DNA of 42,766 nt, from positions 1 to 42,766 of the forward strand of contig CAMDFP010000007.1 in NCBI GenBank assembly GCA_945897335.1, written 5' to 3'. The stretch comes from Asaia bogorensis (GTDB lineage: Bacteria > Pseudomonadota > Alphaproteobacteria > SHVZ01). Made by a program: the position numbers and the translations under genes. Within the stretch, counting starts at the first letter, position 1. Each line of letters begins with the position of its first letter. Below are positions 24,948 to 32,978 of the stretch, piece by piece. Under the pieces are notes generated by a model, which was given only the letters and a program-made list of their open reading frames with translations, ran no database searches and was not told the origin of the DNA.

Positions 24948-25685
24948 ATGTCCTCCTCTCCCACGCCCGCCCAGCTCACCTGGCGGGGCGTGCGCGACGG
25001 CCTGAAGCTGGCGCCGCCGCTGGTCCTCAGCACCTCGCTCTACGGCATCATCTTCGGCGTGCTGGCGGCCCAGGCCGGTCTCGCACTAGCCGAGTCCGGC
25101 ATCATGAGCGCCACCATCTTCGCCGGCGCGGCGCAGCTCCTGATCATCGAGACCTGGGCGCGCCCGGTGCCGGTCGTGGCCGTCGTTCTCGGCCTCCTGG
25201 TGGTGAACGCGCGCCACATGCTGATGGCGATCGCCATGCGGCCCCATCTCGTCGGCCTGCCGCTGTGGAAGCAACTGCTCGCCGCCAGCGTCATCGTCGA
25301 CGACAACTGGGCGTTGATGATGGGCAAGTTCGAGGAGGGTTACCGCGACGCCGGGTTCATCCTCGGCCTCGCGCTGTTCGCCGTTCCCGCGTGGACGGCG
25401 ATGACCCTGGTCGGCCATGTGCTGGGCGGCGGCATCGCAGATCCCCGGCGCTGGGGCCTCGACTTCGTCATCGTCGCCATGTTCATCGTGCTGCTCTGCG
25501 GGCGCTGGCGCGGCGTTGCCACGCTGCTGCCCTGGGGCGTCGCCGCCGCGGTCGCGGTCGGTGCCTCCTACTGGCTGCCGGGGAAGTGGTACATCGTCGT
25601 CGGCACGCTCGCCGGCAGCTTCGCCGGCCTCTTGCGCGCCGATCCAGACGGGCCGCTCAAGGCGGCGCTGAAGGCCAAGCCGTGA
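24948..25685 (+). CDS. azlC: AzlC family branched-chain amino acid exporter, large subunit
   Basis: This is a 245-residue membrane protein with seven or so helices. The N-terminus RDGLKLAPPLVLSTSLYGII, the GIMSATIFAGAAQLLIIETW segment and LLVVNARHMLMAIAMRPHL are AzlC hallmarks. AzlC with the small partner AzlD exports branched-chain amino acids and analogues in several bacteria (BrnFE in Corynebacterium). The stop overlaps the next start as GTGA, so both subunits are coupled. No Lrp-type regulator lies beside the pair. The convergent TetR gene belongs to the quinate operon by its position. Confidence 0.9.
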   Translation: MSSSPTPAQLTWRGVRDGLKLAPPLVLSTSLYGIIFGVLAAQAGLALAESGIMSATIFAGAAQLLIIETWARPVPVVAVVLGLLVVNARHMLMAIAMRPHLVGLPLWKQLLAASVIVDDNWALMMGKFEEGYRDAGFILGLALFAVPAWTAMTLVGHVLGGGIADPRRWGLDFVIVAMFIVLLCGRWRGVATLLPWGVAAAVAVGASYWLPGKWYIVVGTLAGSFAGLLRADPDGPLKAALKAKP

Positions 25686-25978
25686 CCGCCGACGCAGCCC
25701 TCGCGCTCGCGGCGCTGGCGCTCGCCGCCTTCGCCGTACGTTCCGGCGGCATTCTGCTGGGCAGCCTGATCCCCTCCACCGGCAAGGCCGGTCAGTTGCT
25801 CCGCGAGATGCCGGGTGCGGTCATGGTGTCGCTGGCCGCGCCGTCGGTGGTGAACGGCGGGCCGGCGGAGTGGCTGGCGACCGTGCTGACCGCGGCGGTC
25901 GCCTGGAAGACGCGCAGCCTGATCGTCACCATGGTTACCGGCCTCGCCTTCATCTGGGCGCTCCGACAAGTCCTCTAG
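25682..25978 (+). CDS. azlD: AzlD family branched-chain amino acid exporter, small subunit
   Basis: This is a 98-residue membrane protein beginning at a GTG that overlaps the azlC stop by four bases. The frame is also open far upstream through azlC, but only this part has protein character. Three or four hydrophobic helices are visible: ALALAALALAAFAVRSGGILL, then LREMPGAVMVSLAAPSVV, and WLATVLTAAVAWKTRSLI followed by the last helix. REMPGAVMVSLAAP is the family's conserved loop. It pairs with AzlC in the inner membrane. It ends four bases before the convergent TetR gene. Confidence 0.88.
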   Translation: MTADAALALAALALAAFAVRSGGILLGSLIPSTGKAGQLLREMPGAVMVSLAAPSVVNGGPAEWLATVLTAAVAWKTRSLIVTMVTGLAFIWALRQVL

Positions 25979-25982
25979 CGGC

Positions 25983-26639
25983 CTATGCCTTCACGTAGCG
26001 GAGGATGGTGTCGACGACGATGGCGCGGCGCTTGGCCAGCGCCCGCGGCGAGCCCATGTCGCGCTCGAAGATCAACGAGAAGGTCGCGCGGTTGGAGACG
26101 TTGAAAAAGCAGAGCGCGCTGATCGACATGTGGATGTCGATCGGGTCGAGGCCCTTGCGGAAGACTCCGGCGGCGACGCCGCGCTGGTAGAGCCCTCTGA
26201 TCGCGTCGATCACGGTCACGTTGACGTCGCCGATGGCGCGCGACTGCTTGAGATGCGCGCCGTGGTGGATGTTCTCCACCATTACCAGGCGGACGAAGTC
26301 CGGATTGCCGCTCTGGTAGTCGAAGGTGGACTCGACCAGCGCCGTCAGCGCCGCCTCGGGTTCCAGGTGATCGAGGTCGAGAGCGTTCTCGATGCTGCGG
26401 ATGCGCCGATAGGCCTCCTCCAGGACGGCGACGAATAGGCCCTCCTTGTCCTGGAAGTAGTAGTAGATCATCCGCTTGCTGGTGTTGGTGCGCGCCGCGA
26501 TCTCGTCGATGCGCGCGCCGCTGAAGCCCTTGTTCGCGAACTCCTCGTTGGCGACGTCCAGGATGTTCCGCCGCGCGCTCTCCGCATCCGGCGTGCGGGG
26601 CGATACGGCGCGTCCGGGCTTGTCTTCGTCTTCGCGCAT
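25983..26639 (-). CDS. TetR family transcriptional regulator
   Basis: This 218-residue protein has an N-terminal DNA-binding domain at about residues 20-66: NILDVANEEFANKGFSGARI, then ARTNTSKRMIYYYFQDKEGLF (ends ARTNTS and DKEGLF), the helix-turn-helix signature. The C-terminal part, with NPDFVRLVMVENIHHGAHLK and IDIHMSISALCFFNVSNRATF, is of the type found in regulators of aromatic-acid genes. It is divergent from the shikimate/quinate dehydrogenase gene. A palindrome typical of TetR operators lies in between. The likely role is repression of the quinate/shikimate operon, relieved by an intermediate, and self-repression. Confidence 0.9.
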   Translation of the reverse strand: MREDEDKPGRAVSPRTPDAESARRNILDVANEEFANKGFSGARIDEIAARTNTSKRMIYYYFQDKEGLFVAVLEEAYRRIRSIENALDLDHLEPEAALTALVESTFDYQSGNPDFVRLVMVENIHHGAHLKQSRAIGDVNVTVIDAIRGLYQRGVAAGVFRKGLDPIDIHMSISALCFFNVSNRATFSLIFERDMGSPRALAKRRAIVVDTILRYVKA

Positions 26640-26726
26640 CGTCGAGGGGTCTCGTCTCCTGAAGGCGTTCGGCCCGCACTATACCGGCGGCTGCCGCTCG
26701 GTGAACGAACTCCCCGATGCGGGAAC

Positions 26727-26753
26727 TTGACTGAACTAACTAGTTCGTACATT
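26727..26753 (+). promoter_or_regulatory. Operator (and possible promoter) for the quinate/shikimate operon
   Basis: Bases 26735-26748, ACTAACTAGTTCGT, form a 14-bp palindrome with one mismatched pair around a perfect AACTAGTT core. An overlapping GAACTA-AC-TAGTTC repeat (26733-26746) is also perfect. This is the form of operators bound by many TetR-type repressors. TTGACT at 26727 and TACATT at 26748 flank it as possible -35 and -10 elements, but the 15-base spacer is short. The patch is AT-rich against a GC-rich background. Confidence 0.6.
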
Positions 26754-26815
26754 GCTATCGGCAAGAAGACAACGCCGGGTGTGAACGCGGCGGGACGTTC
26801 CTAGGGAAGGGCGAC

Positions 26816-27727
26816 ATGAGGCCGCAGACGCGGGCCGAGCGCGACATGCGCGGCCCGGATCCACTGCCGACCGCGAGGCTGCCGTCACGATCGCTGTTGA
26901 TCGGCCTGATCGGCGCCGGCATCCAGGCGTCGCGGTCGCCGGCGCTCCACGAGCGCGAGGCGGAGGAGCAGGGGCTTCGCTGTCTCTACCGGCTGATCGA
27001 TCTCGATGTCCTCGGGCTGCCGGCCGAGGCGGTTGGCGAGCTGCTGACCGCCGCCGAGCGGATGAGCTTCGCCGGTGTCAACGTCACCCATCCCTGCAAG
27101 CAGACGGTGATCGGGGCCCTGGACCGTCTCTCGCCCGAAGCGGAAGCGATCGGCGCGGTGAACACCGTCGTCTTCGGCAAGGATGGGCGGACCGGCCACA
27201 ACACGGATTCCTGGGGCTTCGCCGAGAGCTTCCGCCGCGGCATGAGCGGCGCTCGGCTCGGCCGCGTCGTCCAGATCGGCGCAGGTGGTGCCGGAGCGGC
27301 GGTGGCGACTGCGGCCCTGTCCCTCGGCGTCGAGACGCTGACCATCGTCGATCGCCTGCGCGACCGGGCGGAGGCGTTGGCGACGCGCCTCGAACGCTAT
27401 GCCGGCTCGCGCCGGACCACGGCGGGGTCAGATGCGGAGGCTGCGCTCGCCGACGCCGACGGCCTGATCAACGCGACGCCGATGGGCATGGCCAAGTATC
27501 CGGGCCTGCCGGTTCCGGCGGAGCTTCTCCGCCCCGGCCTCTGGGTCGCCGATATCGTCTACACCCCGATCGAGACCGCCTTGCTGCGCGCCGCGCGGCA
27601 GGCCGGCTGCCGGACGCTGTCCGGCGGCGGCATGGCCGTGTTCCAGGCCGCGGAAGCCTTTCGCCTGTTCTCCGGCATCGCCCCCGATGCCGCCCGCATG
27701 CTCCGGCACTTCGAGACGATGAGATGA
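26816..27727 (+). CDS. Shikimate/quinate dehydrogenase (AroE family, probably NAD-dependent)
   Basis: This is a 303-residue AroE-family protein. The substrate site is S39-R-S41, K95 in VNVTHPCKQ, N116 and D131 in HNTDSWGF. The nucleotide loop is GAGGAG at 155-160, and the second strand ends VDRLRDRAE. AroE enzymes that use NADP have an N-R-T turn there; an aspartate points to NAD. The NVTHPCKQ motif is like that of the NAD-dependent quinate/shikimate dehydrogenase of Corynebacterium. I therefore read it as a catabolic enzyme oxidising quinate or shikimate to the 3-dehydro form. AGGGAAGG lies before the ATG. The neighbours supply the transporter and the next two pathway steps. Confidence 0.88.
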   Translation: MRPQTRAERDMRGPDPLPTARLPSRSLLIGLIGAGIQASRSPALHEREAEEQGLRCLYRLIDLDVLGLPAEAVGELLTAAERMSFAGVNVTHPCKQTVIGALDRLSPEAEAIGAVNTVVFGKDGRTGHNTDSWGFAESFRRGMSGARLGRVVQIGAGGAGAAVATAALSLGVETLTIVDRLRDRAEALATRLERYAGSRRTTAGSDAEAALADADGLINATPMGMAKYPGLPVPAELLRPGLWVADIVYTPIETALLRAARQAGCRTLSGGGMAVFQAAEAFRLFSGIAPDAARMLRHFETMR

Positions 27728-27778
27728 CCGCCGGAGGCTTCACGCCGTCGACCAAACACACCGAAAGGGAGGATGATC

Positions 27779-28765
27779 ATGGACTTATCGGTTAGCCGCC
27801 GCACGCTGCTCAAGACCAGCGCCGCGCTGATGGCCGCTTCGGCCGTACCCGCCTATGCGCAAGCCAAGCCGAATCTGCGCTTCTCCGCCGTGTTCTCCGA
27901 CAAGGACATCCGCGCGAAGATGATCGAGATGCTGGCGAAGGACGTCGAGGGCGACTTCAAGATCGAACCGCATCTCAACGGCTCCCTGTTCAAGCAGGGC
28001 ACCGAGCTGGTCGCGCTCCAGCGCAACAACCTCGAGATGGGCAACATCGCGCCCCAGGACGTCTCGAACCAGATCCCGGCGTGGTCGATCGTGACCTCGG
28101 CCTATCTTTTCCGCGACGCCAAGCACCTTCACACCTTCTTCGCCAGCGCGCCCGGCGCCGAGATGACGAAGATGGTCGAGGACCAGCTCAAGGTGAAGAT
28201 CCTCGGCCCCACCTTCTTCGGCACCCGCCAGGTCGGCCTCAAGCCCAACAAGAAGGTCGCTACGCCCGCCGATATGGCCGGGATCAAGCTCCGCATGCCC
28301 GGCGGCGACGCCTGGCAGATGCTCGGCCGCTCGCTTGGCGCCAACCCGGTGCCGGTCGCCTATGCCGAGGTCTACACGGCGCTGCAGACCGGGGCTATCG
28401 ACGGCCAGGACAATCCGCTGCCGAACGTGCAGAACATGAAGTTCTACGAAGTCATGTCGCAGATGGTGATGACCAGCCATCTGATCGGCTTCGACCTTCT
28501 CACCATCTCGTCCAAGGCGTGGGGCGACATGTCGGCGGCGCAGAAGCAGAAGTTCCAGGCCGCGGCGACCAAGGCGATCCAGTGGAGCGCCGACGAGCAC
28601 CTGAAGCAGGAAGCCGAACTCGTCGAGTTCCTGAAGAAGCAGGGGCTCCAGATCAATACGCCGGACGTCAAGGCGTTCCGCGAGCATGCGCAGAAGATGT
28701 ACCTGGCATCCGACCAGGCGAAGACCTGGCCGGCCGGCATGCTCGACAAGATCAACGCGCTCTAG
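27779..28765 (+). CDS. dctP: TRAP transporter substrate-binding protein DctP
   Basis: The ATG at 27779 lies six bases after GGGAGG and is preferred to one two codons earlier. The protein has 328 residues. The signal peptide has a twin-arginine form (SRRTLLK) and should be cut after AYAQA. Mature-protein marks are KLRMPGGDAWQMLGRSLGA and ALQTGAIDGQDNPLPN, the conserved ligand region of DctP proteins. The arginine in LRMPG normally binds the carboxylate of the ligand. It lies between the quinate/shikimate dehydrogenase and its own membrane subunits, so the ligand is predicted to be quinate, shikimate or a close relative. Confidence 0.93.
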   Translation: MDLSVSRRTLLKTSAALMAASAVPAYAQAKPNLRFSAVFSDKDIRAKMIEMLAKDVEGDFKIEPHLNGSLFKQGTELVALQRNNLEMGNIAPQDVSNQIPAWSIVTSAYLFRDAKHLHTFFASAPGAEMTKMVEDQLKVKILGPTFFGTRQVGLKPNKKVATPADMAGIKLRMPGGDAWQMLGRSLGANPVPVAYAEVYTALQTGAIDGQDNPLPNVQNMKFYEVMSQMVMTSHLIGFDLLTISSKAWGDMSAAQKQKFQAAATKAIQWSADEHLKQEAELVEFLKKQGLQINTPDVKAFREHAQKMYLASDQAKTWPAGMLDKINAL

Positions 28766-28774
28766 GACGCGTAT

Positions 28775-28810
28775 CCTCTCCCCGTCGGCCGGTCGGCGGG
28801 CGGGGAGGGG
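28775..28810 (+). promoter_or_regulatory. Stem-loop between dctP and dctQ
   Basis: CCTCTCCCCG at 28775-28784 pairs with CGGGGAGGGG at 28801-28810 (one G-T wobble) around a 16-base loop. It starts ten bases after the dctP stop, and its right arm contains the likely ribosome binding site of dctQ. It could protect dctP mRNA or lower dctQ translation, giving more binding protein than membrane subunits. Confidence 0.5.
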
Positions 28811-28818
28811 CGCTGCGA

Positions 28819-29337
28819 ATGACCTCATTCATCGAGAAAGCGGGGCCCTGGCTCCGTCGCCGGGCCGAGAACGTGATCGCGCTGCTGTTCGCGGTCATGT
28901 TCGTCGCATTCCTGGTCCAGATCGTCTTCCGCTACGTCTTCAACTTCCCGATCGGCTGGACCTCCGAGCTCACCATCGTCACCTGGATCTGGCTGGTGCT
29001 GTGGGGGGCCGCCTTCGTCGTCACCGAGCGCGAGGAGATCCGCTTCGACCTGATCTATGCCGCGGTCGGGGATCGCATCCGCCGGATCATGGCGGTGATC
29101 ACCGGACTCTCGCTGATCGGGCTCTACCTGGTCTCTTTGCCGGCGATGGTCGACTACGTCACCTTCATGAAGGTCGAGAAGACCGCCTATCTCAAGATCC
29201 GCTTCGACCACCTCTACTCGATCTACGTGATCTTCGTCATTGCCGTTCTCGCGCGATACATCTGGCTCGTCGTCGCCGCGGTTCGCGGCAAGGCGCCGGC
29301 CGCCTTCGATCCGACCCAGGCGAGCTCGGGCGTATGA
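28819..29337 (+). CDS. dctQ: TRAP transporter small membrane subunit DctQ
   Basis: This is a 172-residue membrane protein with four helices at about residues 17-39, 48-68, 87-107 and 129-150. The second helix region contains the DctQ pattern IGWTSELTIVTWIWLVLWGA, and the following TEREEIRFDL is the usual cytoplasmic turn. GGGGAGGGG lies eight bases before the ATG. The stop overlaps the dctM start as ATGA. It forms the membrane part of the transporter with DctM. Confidence 0.92.
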   Translation: MTSFIEKAGPWLRRRAENVIALLFAVMFVAFLVQIVFRYVFNFPIGWTSELTIVTWIWLVLWGAAFVVTEREEIRFDLIYAAVGDRIRRIMAVITGLSLIGLYLVSLPAMVDYVTFMKVEKTAYLKIRFDHLYSIYVIFVIAVLARYIWLVVAAVRGKAPAAFDPTQASSGV

Positions 29338-30635
29338 GTGCCGCCTTCTCCTGGTGCATCGCCGCGATCGTCGCCTTGAGCCTGCTCGGCCTCCCGATCG
29401 GGCATGCGATGATCGGCGGAACGGTCTTCTATCTGCTGCTCGCCGGCCTCGACATGTCGACGGCGGCCGAGCAGCTCCTGAACGGCCTCTATACCGGCTT
29501 CGTGCTGCTGGCGATCCCGCTCTTCATTCTTGCCGCCGAGTTCATGAACTCGGGCAGCATCACCGACCGCCTGCTCCGCTTCTGCGATGCCATCGTCGGC
29601 CGCTATCGTGGCGGTCTCGCCCACGTCAACGTGGTGCAGAGCATCATCTTCGCCGGCATGTCCGGCTCGGCGATCGCCGATGCCGCCGGCTCGGGCAAGC
29701 TGATGCAGGCGATGATGACCAAGGACGGCAAGTACCCGCCGGCCTTCGCCGCGGCGCTGACCGCGGTCACCGCGGTGATCGGCCCGATCATCCCGCCCTC
29801 GATCCCGATCGTGATCTACGCGCTCGTGTCCGACACCTCGATCGGCTACCTGTTCCTCGGCGGCGTCGTCCCGGGTGTGCTGATCGGCCTCGTGCAGATG
29901 GCCTTGATCGCGGTTACCGCCAGGCGCCGCAACTTCCCGGTCGAGAAGGCGGTACCGCTTCGCGACATGCCGCGGATCACCGTCGACGCCCTGCCGGCGC
30001 TGATGATGCCGGTGGTTCTGCTTGGCGGCATCTACAGCGGCGTTATGACGCCGACCGAAGCGGCGGCGGTGGCGGCGGCCTATGCGCTTGCCGTCTCGAC
30101 GCTGCTCTACCGCAACATGGGCTGGGGCGACATCTACCGCTCGCTCCTGGCGAGCGCGCGGACGACTGCGTCGATCGGCATGCTGATCGCCGGTGCGCTC
30201 GCCTTCAACTACGTCGTCACGATCGAGAACATCCCCAAGACACTCAGCGTGTACCTGCAGGCCATCCAGTTCACGCCGATCATGTTCCTGATCGCCGTCA
30301 ACATCCTGCTGCTGATACTCGGCTGCCTTCTCGAAGGCACCACGATCCTGCTGATCGTCGTGCCGGTGCTGATTCCGACGGCCGAGGCGCTCGGCGTCGA
30401 CATGGTGCATTTCGGCATCGTCGTCGTCGTCAACATCATGCTGGGCCTGGTGACGCCGCCCTACGGGCTGCTCCTCTTCGTCATGACCAACATCTCGGGT
30501 GTCTCGCTCAGCGCCCTGGTGCGAGAGGTGCTGCCCTTCCTCTGGGTCATGATCGGGGCGCTGGCGCTGATCACCTTCATCCCGGACCTCGTCCTGTTCC
30601 TTCCCAAGCTTATGGGCTACCGGGCATCGCCATGA
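29334..30635 (+). CDS. dctM: TRAP transporter large membrane subunit DctM
   Basis: This is a 433-residue membrane protein with about 12 helices, of usual DctM length. Family segments include IPLFILAAEFMNSG, IIFAGMSGSAIADAAGSGKL and AVTAVIGPIIPPSIPIVIYA near residue 145, and GGIYSGVMTPTEAAAVAAAYA in the second half. It catalyses sodium-driven uptake of the acid delivered by DctP. Both ends overlap neighbouring genes by four bases (ATGA), so dctQ, dctM and the dehydratase gene are tightly coupled. Confidence 0.95.
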   Translation: MSAAFSWCIAAIVALSLLGLPIGHAMIGGTVFYLLLAGLDMSTAAEQLLNGLYTGFVLLAIPLFILAAEFMNSGSITDRLLRFCDAIVGRYRGGLAHVNVVQSIIFAGMSGSAIADAAGSGKLMQAMMTKDGKYPPAFAAALTAVTAVIGPIIPPSIPIVIYALVSDTSIGYLFLGGVVPGVLIGLVQMALIAVTARRRNFPVEKAVPLRDMPRITVDALPALMMPVVLLGGIYSGVMTPTEAAAVAAAYALAVSTLLYRNMGWGDIYRSLLASARTTASIGMLIAGALAFNYVVTIENIPKTLSVYLQAIQFTPIMFLIAVNILLLILGCLLEGTTILLIVVPVLIPTAEALGVDMVHFGIVVVVNIMLGLVTPPYGLLLFVMTNISGVSLSALVREVLPFLWVMIGALALITFIPDLVLFLPKLMGYRASP

Positions 30636-31081
30636 CCAAACCGATCTATGTCCTGAATGGACCGAACCTGAACCGTCTCGGCAAGCGCGAGCCCGAGATC
30701 TATGGCACCACGACGCTGGCCGAGATCGAGGCGATGTGCCGGAAGGCGGCCGGCAGCCGTCCGCTCGAGTTCCGCCAGTCGAATGCCGAGTACCAGCTCG
30801 TCGACTGGATCCACGAGGCGATCGACGCCGGTGTCGTCGGCATCGTCATCAACCCGGCCGGGCTGACCTTCACCTCGATCCCGATCCTGGACGCGCTGAA
30901 GATGTTCCCCGGCCCGATCTTCGAGCTGCACATCTCCAACATCCACCGGCGCGAGCCGATCTATCACAACTCGCTGGTCTCCAAGATCGCGACCGCCGTG
31001 ATCGCCGGCCTCGGGCCCGACGGATACCCGACCGCGGTCGCGGCGATGCTGCGTCTCCTGGAGACGACACCCAAGAAGTAG
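30632..31081 (+). CDS. aroQ: Type II 3-dehydroquinate dehydratase
   Basis: The 149-residue protein is of normal length. It starts at MTKPIYVLNGPNLNRLGKRE. Catalytic residues R19 and Y24 (IYG) are present, as are N74, E98-L-H100 in FELHISN and R107. It dehydrates 3-dehydroquinate to 3-dehydroshikimate. At residues 79-82 the sequence reads TFTS where most relatives have THTS, so F80 replaces a usually conserved histidine in the substrate pocket. The position in the operon, between the dehydrogenase/transporter genes and the dehydroshikimate dehydratase, makes it the catabolic copy. A biosynthetic aroQ or aroD probably lies elsewhere. Confidence 0.93.
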   Translation: MTKPIYVLNGPNLNRLGKREPEIYGTTTLAEIEAMCRKAAGSRPLEFRQSNAEYQLVDWIHEAIDAGVVGIVINPAGLTFTSIPILDALKMFPGPIFELHISNIHRREPIYHNSLVSKIATAVIAGLGPDGYPTAVAAMLRLLETTPKK

Positions 31082-31088
31082 GTTTGCC

Positions 31089-32975
31089 ATGCAGACCGCC
31101 ATAGCCACCGTCTCGCTCAGCGGGACGCTCGAGGAGAAGCTGGAGGCGATCGCCGAGGCGCGCTTCACCGGCGTCGAGATCTTCGAGAACGACCTGCTCT
31201 CCTTCAACGGCACGCCGGCCGACGTCCGGCGCATAGTCGGCGACCTCGGCCTCCACACCGTCACCTTCCAGCCGTTCCGCGACTTCGAAGGCATGCCGGA
31301 GCCGCAGCGCGCCCGGGTCTTTGACCGGGCCGAGCGCAAGTTCGACCTGATGCAGACTCTGCGCTGCGACCTGCTGCTGATCTGCAGCAACGTGGCGCCG
31401 GATGCGATCGGCGGTATCGACCGGGCGGCCGCGGATTTCCATGAGCTGGGCGTGCGGGCGGCGAAGCGCGGCCTCCGCGCCGCCTACGAGGCGCTGGCCT
31501 GGGGCCGCCACGTCAACGACTACCGGGACGCCTGGGAAGTGGTGCGGCGCGCCGATCATCCGTCGATCGGCCTGGTGCTCGACACCTTCCACACCCTGGC
31601 GCGGAAGACCGACCTCAAGGCGATCCGCTCGATCCCGAAGGACCGGATCTTCCTGGTCCAGGTCGCCGACGCGCCGCTGCTGGACATGGACTACCTCTCC
31701 TGGAGCCGACACTTCCGCTGCCTCCCCGGCCAGGGCGAGCTCGATCTCGACGGCTTCATGGAGGCTCTCCAGGCGACCGGCTTCGACGGCATCCTGTCGC
31801 TCGAGATCTTCAGCGACCGTTTCCGCGCCGGGTCGACCCGCAGAGTCGCGGTCGACGGCCAGCGCTCGCTGCTCTTCATGCTGGACGAGCTACGACAGCG
31901 CACCGGCCTGGCGACGCCCGGCATTCCGGTCCTGCCCGAGCGCGCCGTCTGCACCGGTGTCGAGTTCGTCGAGTTCGCCGTCGACGAAGCCTTCCAGCCC
32001 GGCTTCGAGACGCTGCTCCGGGGCTTGGGATTCCGCCGTTCCGGCGTCCACCGTTCGAAGGCGGTGACGCGCTGGAGCCAGGGCCAGATCAGCCTGGTCC
32101 TGAACGCGGAGAAGGAAGGCTTCGCGCATTCCTACAACATCGCGCATGGCCCGTCGGTCTGCGCCATCGCGCTTCGGGTGGACGATGCGACGGCGACGAT
32201 GGAACGGGCGCGGGCGCTGCTGGATCAGAGCTATGTCGGTCGTGCCGGCCCGGGCGAGCTGGAGCTGCCGGCGCTTCGCGGCCTCGGCGGCAGCCTGCTC
32301 TATCTCATCGACGGCAAGAGCCGTCTGGCGACACTCTGGGAAACCGACTTCGAGCCCGTCAGCTCAACCGAGGACGATCCTTCCGCGGGCCTCACCCGGG
32401 TCGACCACATCGCCCAGTCGATGCAGTACGAGGAGATGTTGACCTGGCTCCTCTTCTATACCTCGCTGCTGGACGTGACCAAGACGCCGGTGCTGGATCT
32501 CGTCGATCCCGGCGGCGTCGTGCAGAGCCAGGTGGTGCAGACGCGAGACGGCGCGCTGCGCCTCGTCCTCAACTCCTCGCAGAGCCAGCGCACGCTCTCG
32601 GCGCGATTCCTTGCCGAGTTCTTCGGCTCGGGCGTGCAGCATCTCGCATTCGCCACCGACGACATCTTCGCCACCGCCGAGCGGCTCCGGGCGGCGGGCC
32701 TGGACCTGCTGCCGATCCCCGAAAACTACTACGACGACCTCGAAGCCAAGACCGGCCCTCCGGCAGAAGAGATCGATCGGATGCGGCGTCTCGGCATCCT
32801 CTACGACCGCGACGACGAGGCGGAGTACCGGCAGCTCTATACCAGGACCCTGGCCGAGGGCTTTTTCTTTGAGATCGTCGAACGCCGGAACTACCAGGGT
32901 TTCGGCGCCGTCAACGCACCGATCCGCCTGGCCGCCCAGACCCGCCTCGCACAGCGCCCGTCGCCGCGATTGTGA
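31089..32975 (+). CDS. quiC: 3-dehydroshikimate dehydratase fused to an HPPD-like domain (QuiC type)
   Basis: This is a 628-residue two-domain protein. The N-terminal TIM barrel (about 1-270) has metal ligands E134, D165, Q191 and E239 in AAYE, VLDTFHT, LVQVADAP and LSLEIFS. These are the positions I recall for the Pseudomonas putida enzyme QuiC1. It converts 3-dehydroshikimate to protocatechuate. The C-terminal part (about 285-628) is a 4-hydroxyphenylpyruvate dioxygenase-like double domain, and its iron triad looks intact: H440 in RVDHIAQS, H518 in GVQHLAFAT and E595 in FFFEIVERR. Whether this half has its own activity is unclear. It is the last gene of the quinate operon and is followed by a strong hairpin. 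Confidence 0.92.
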   Translation: MQTAIATVSLSGTLEEKLEAIAEARFTGVEIFENDLLSFNGTPADVRRIVGDLGLHTVTFQPFRDFEGMPEPQRARVFDRAERKFDLMQTLRCDLLLICSNVAPDAIGGIDRAAADFHELGVRAAKRGLRAAYEALAWGRHVNDYRDAWEVVRRADHPSIGLVLDTFHTLARKTDLKAIRSIPKDRIFLVQVADAPLLDMDYLSWSRHFRCLPGQGELDLDGFMEALQATGFDGILSLEIFSDRFRAGSTRRVAVDGQRSLLFMLDELRQRTGLATPGIPVLPERAVCTGVEFVEFAVDEAFQPGFETLLRGLGFRRSGVHRSKAVTRWSQGQISLVLNAEKEGFAHSYNIAHGPSVCAIALRVDDATATMERARALLDQSYVGRAGPGELELPALRGLGGSLLYLIDGKSRLATLWETDFEPVSSTEDDPSAGLTRVDHIAQSMQYEEMLTWLLFYTSLLDVTKTPVLDLVDPGGVVQSQVVQTRDGALRLVLNSSQSQRTLSARFLAEFFGSGVQHLAFATDDIFATAERLRAAGLDLLPIPENYYDDLEAKTGPPAEEIDRMRRLGILYDRDDEAEYRQLYTRTLAEGFFFEIVERRNYQGFGAVNAPIRLAAQTRLAQRPSPRL

Positions 32976-32978
32976 GAC

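Noticed and set aside
24752-25978. A single 408-codon plus-strand frame spanning azlC
   Set aside because: Only its last 98 codons (AzlD) look like protein. The front part is an out-of-frame shadow of azlC and the NTF2-like gene.
28081-31081. Extended plus-strand frames running into dctQ, dctM and aroQ from upstream
   Set aside because: The real starts are the ATGs at 28819, 29334 and 30632, which show good ribosome binding sites or ATGA overlaps. The upstream parts overlap real genes in other frames and are arginine-rich nonsense.
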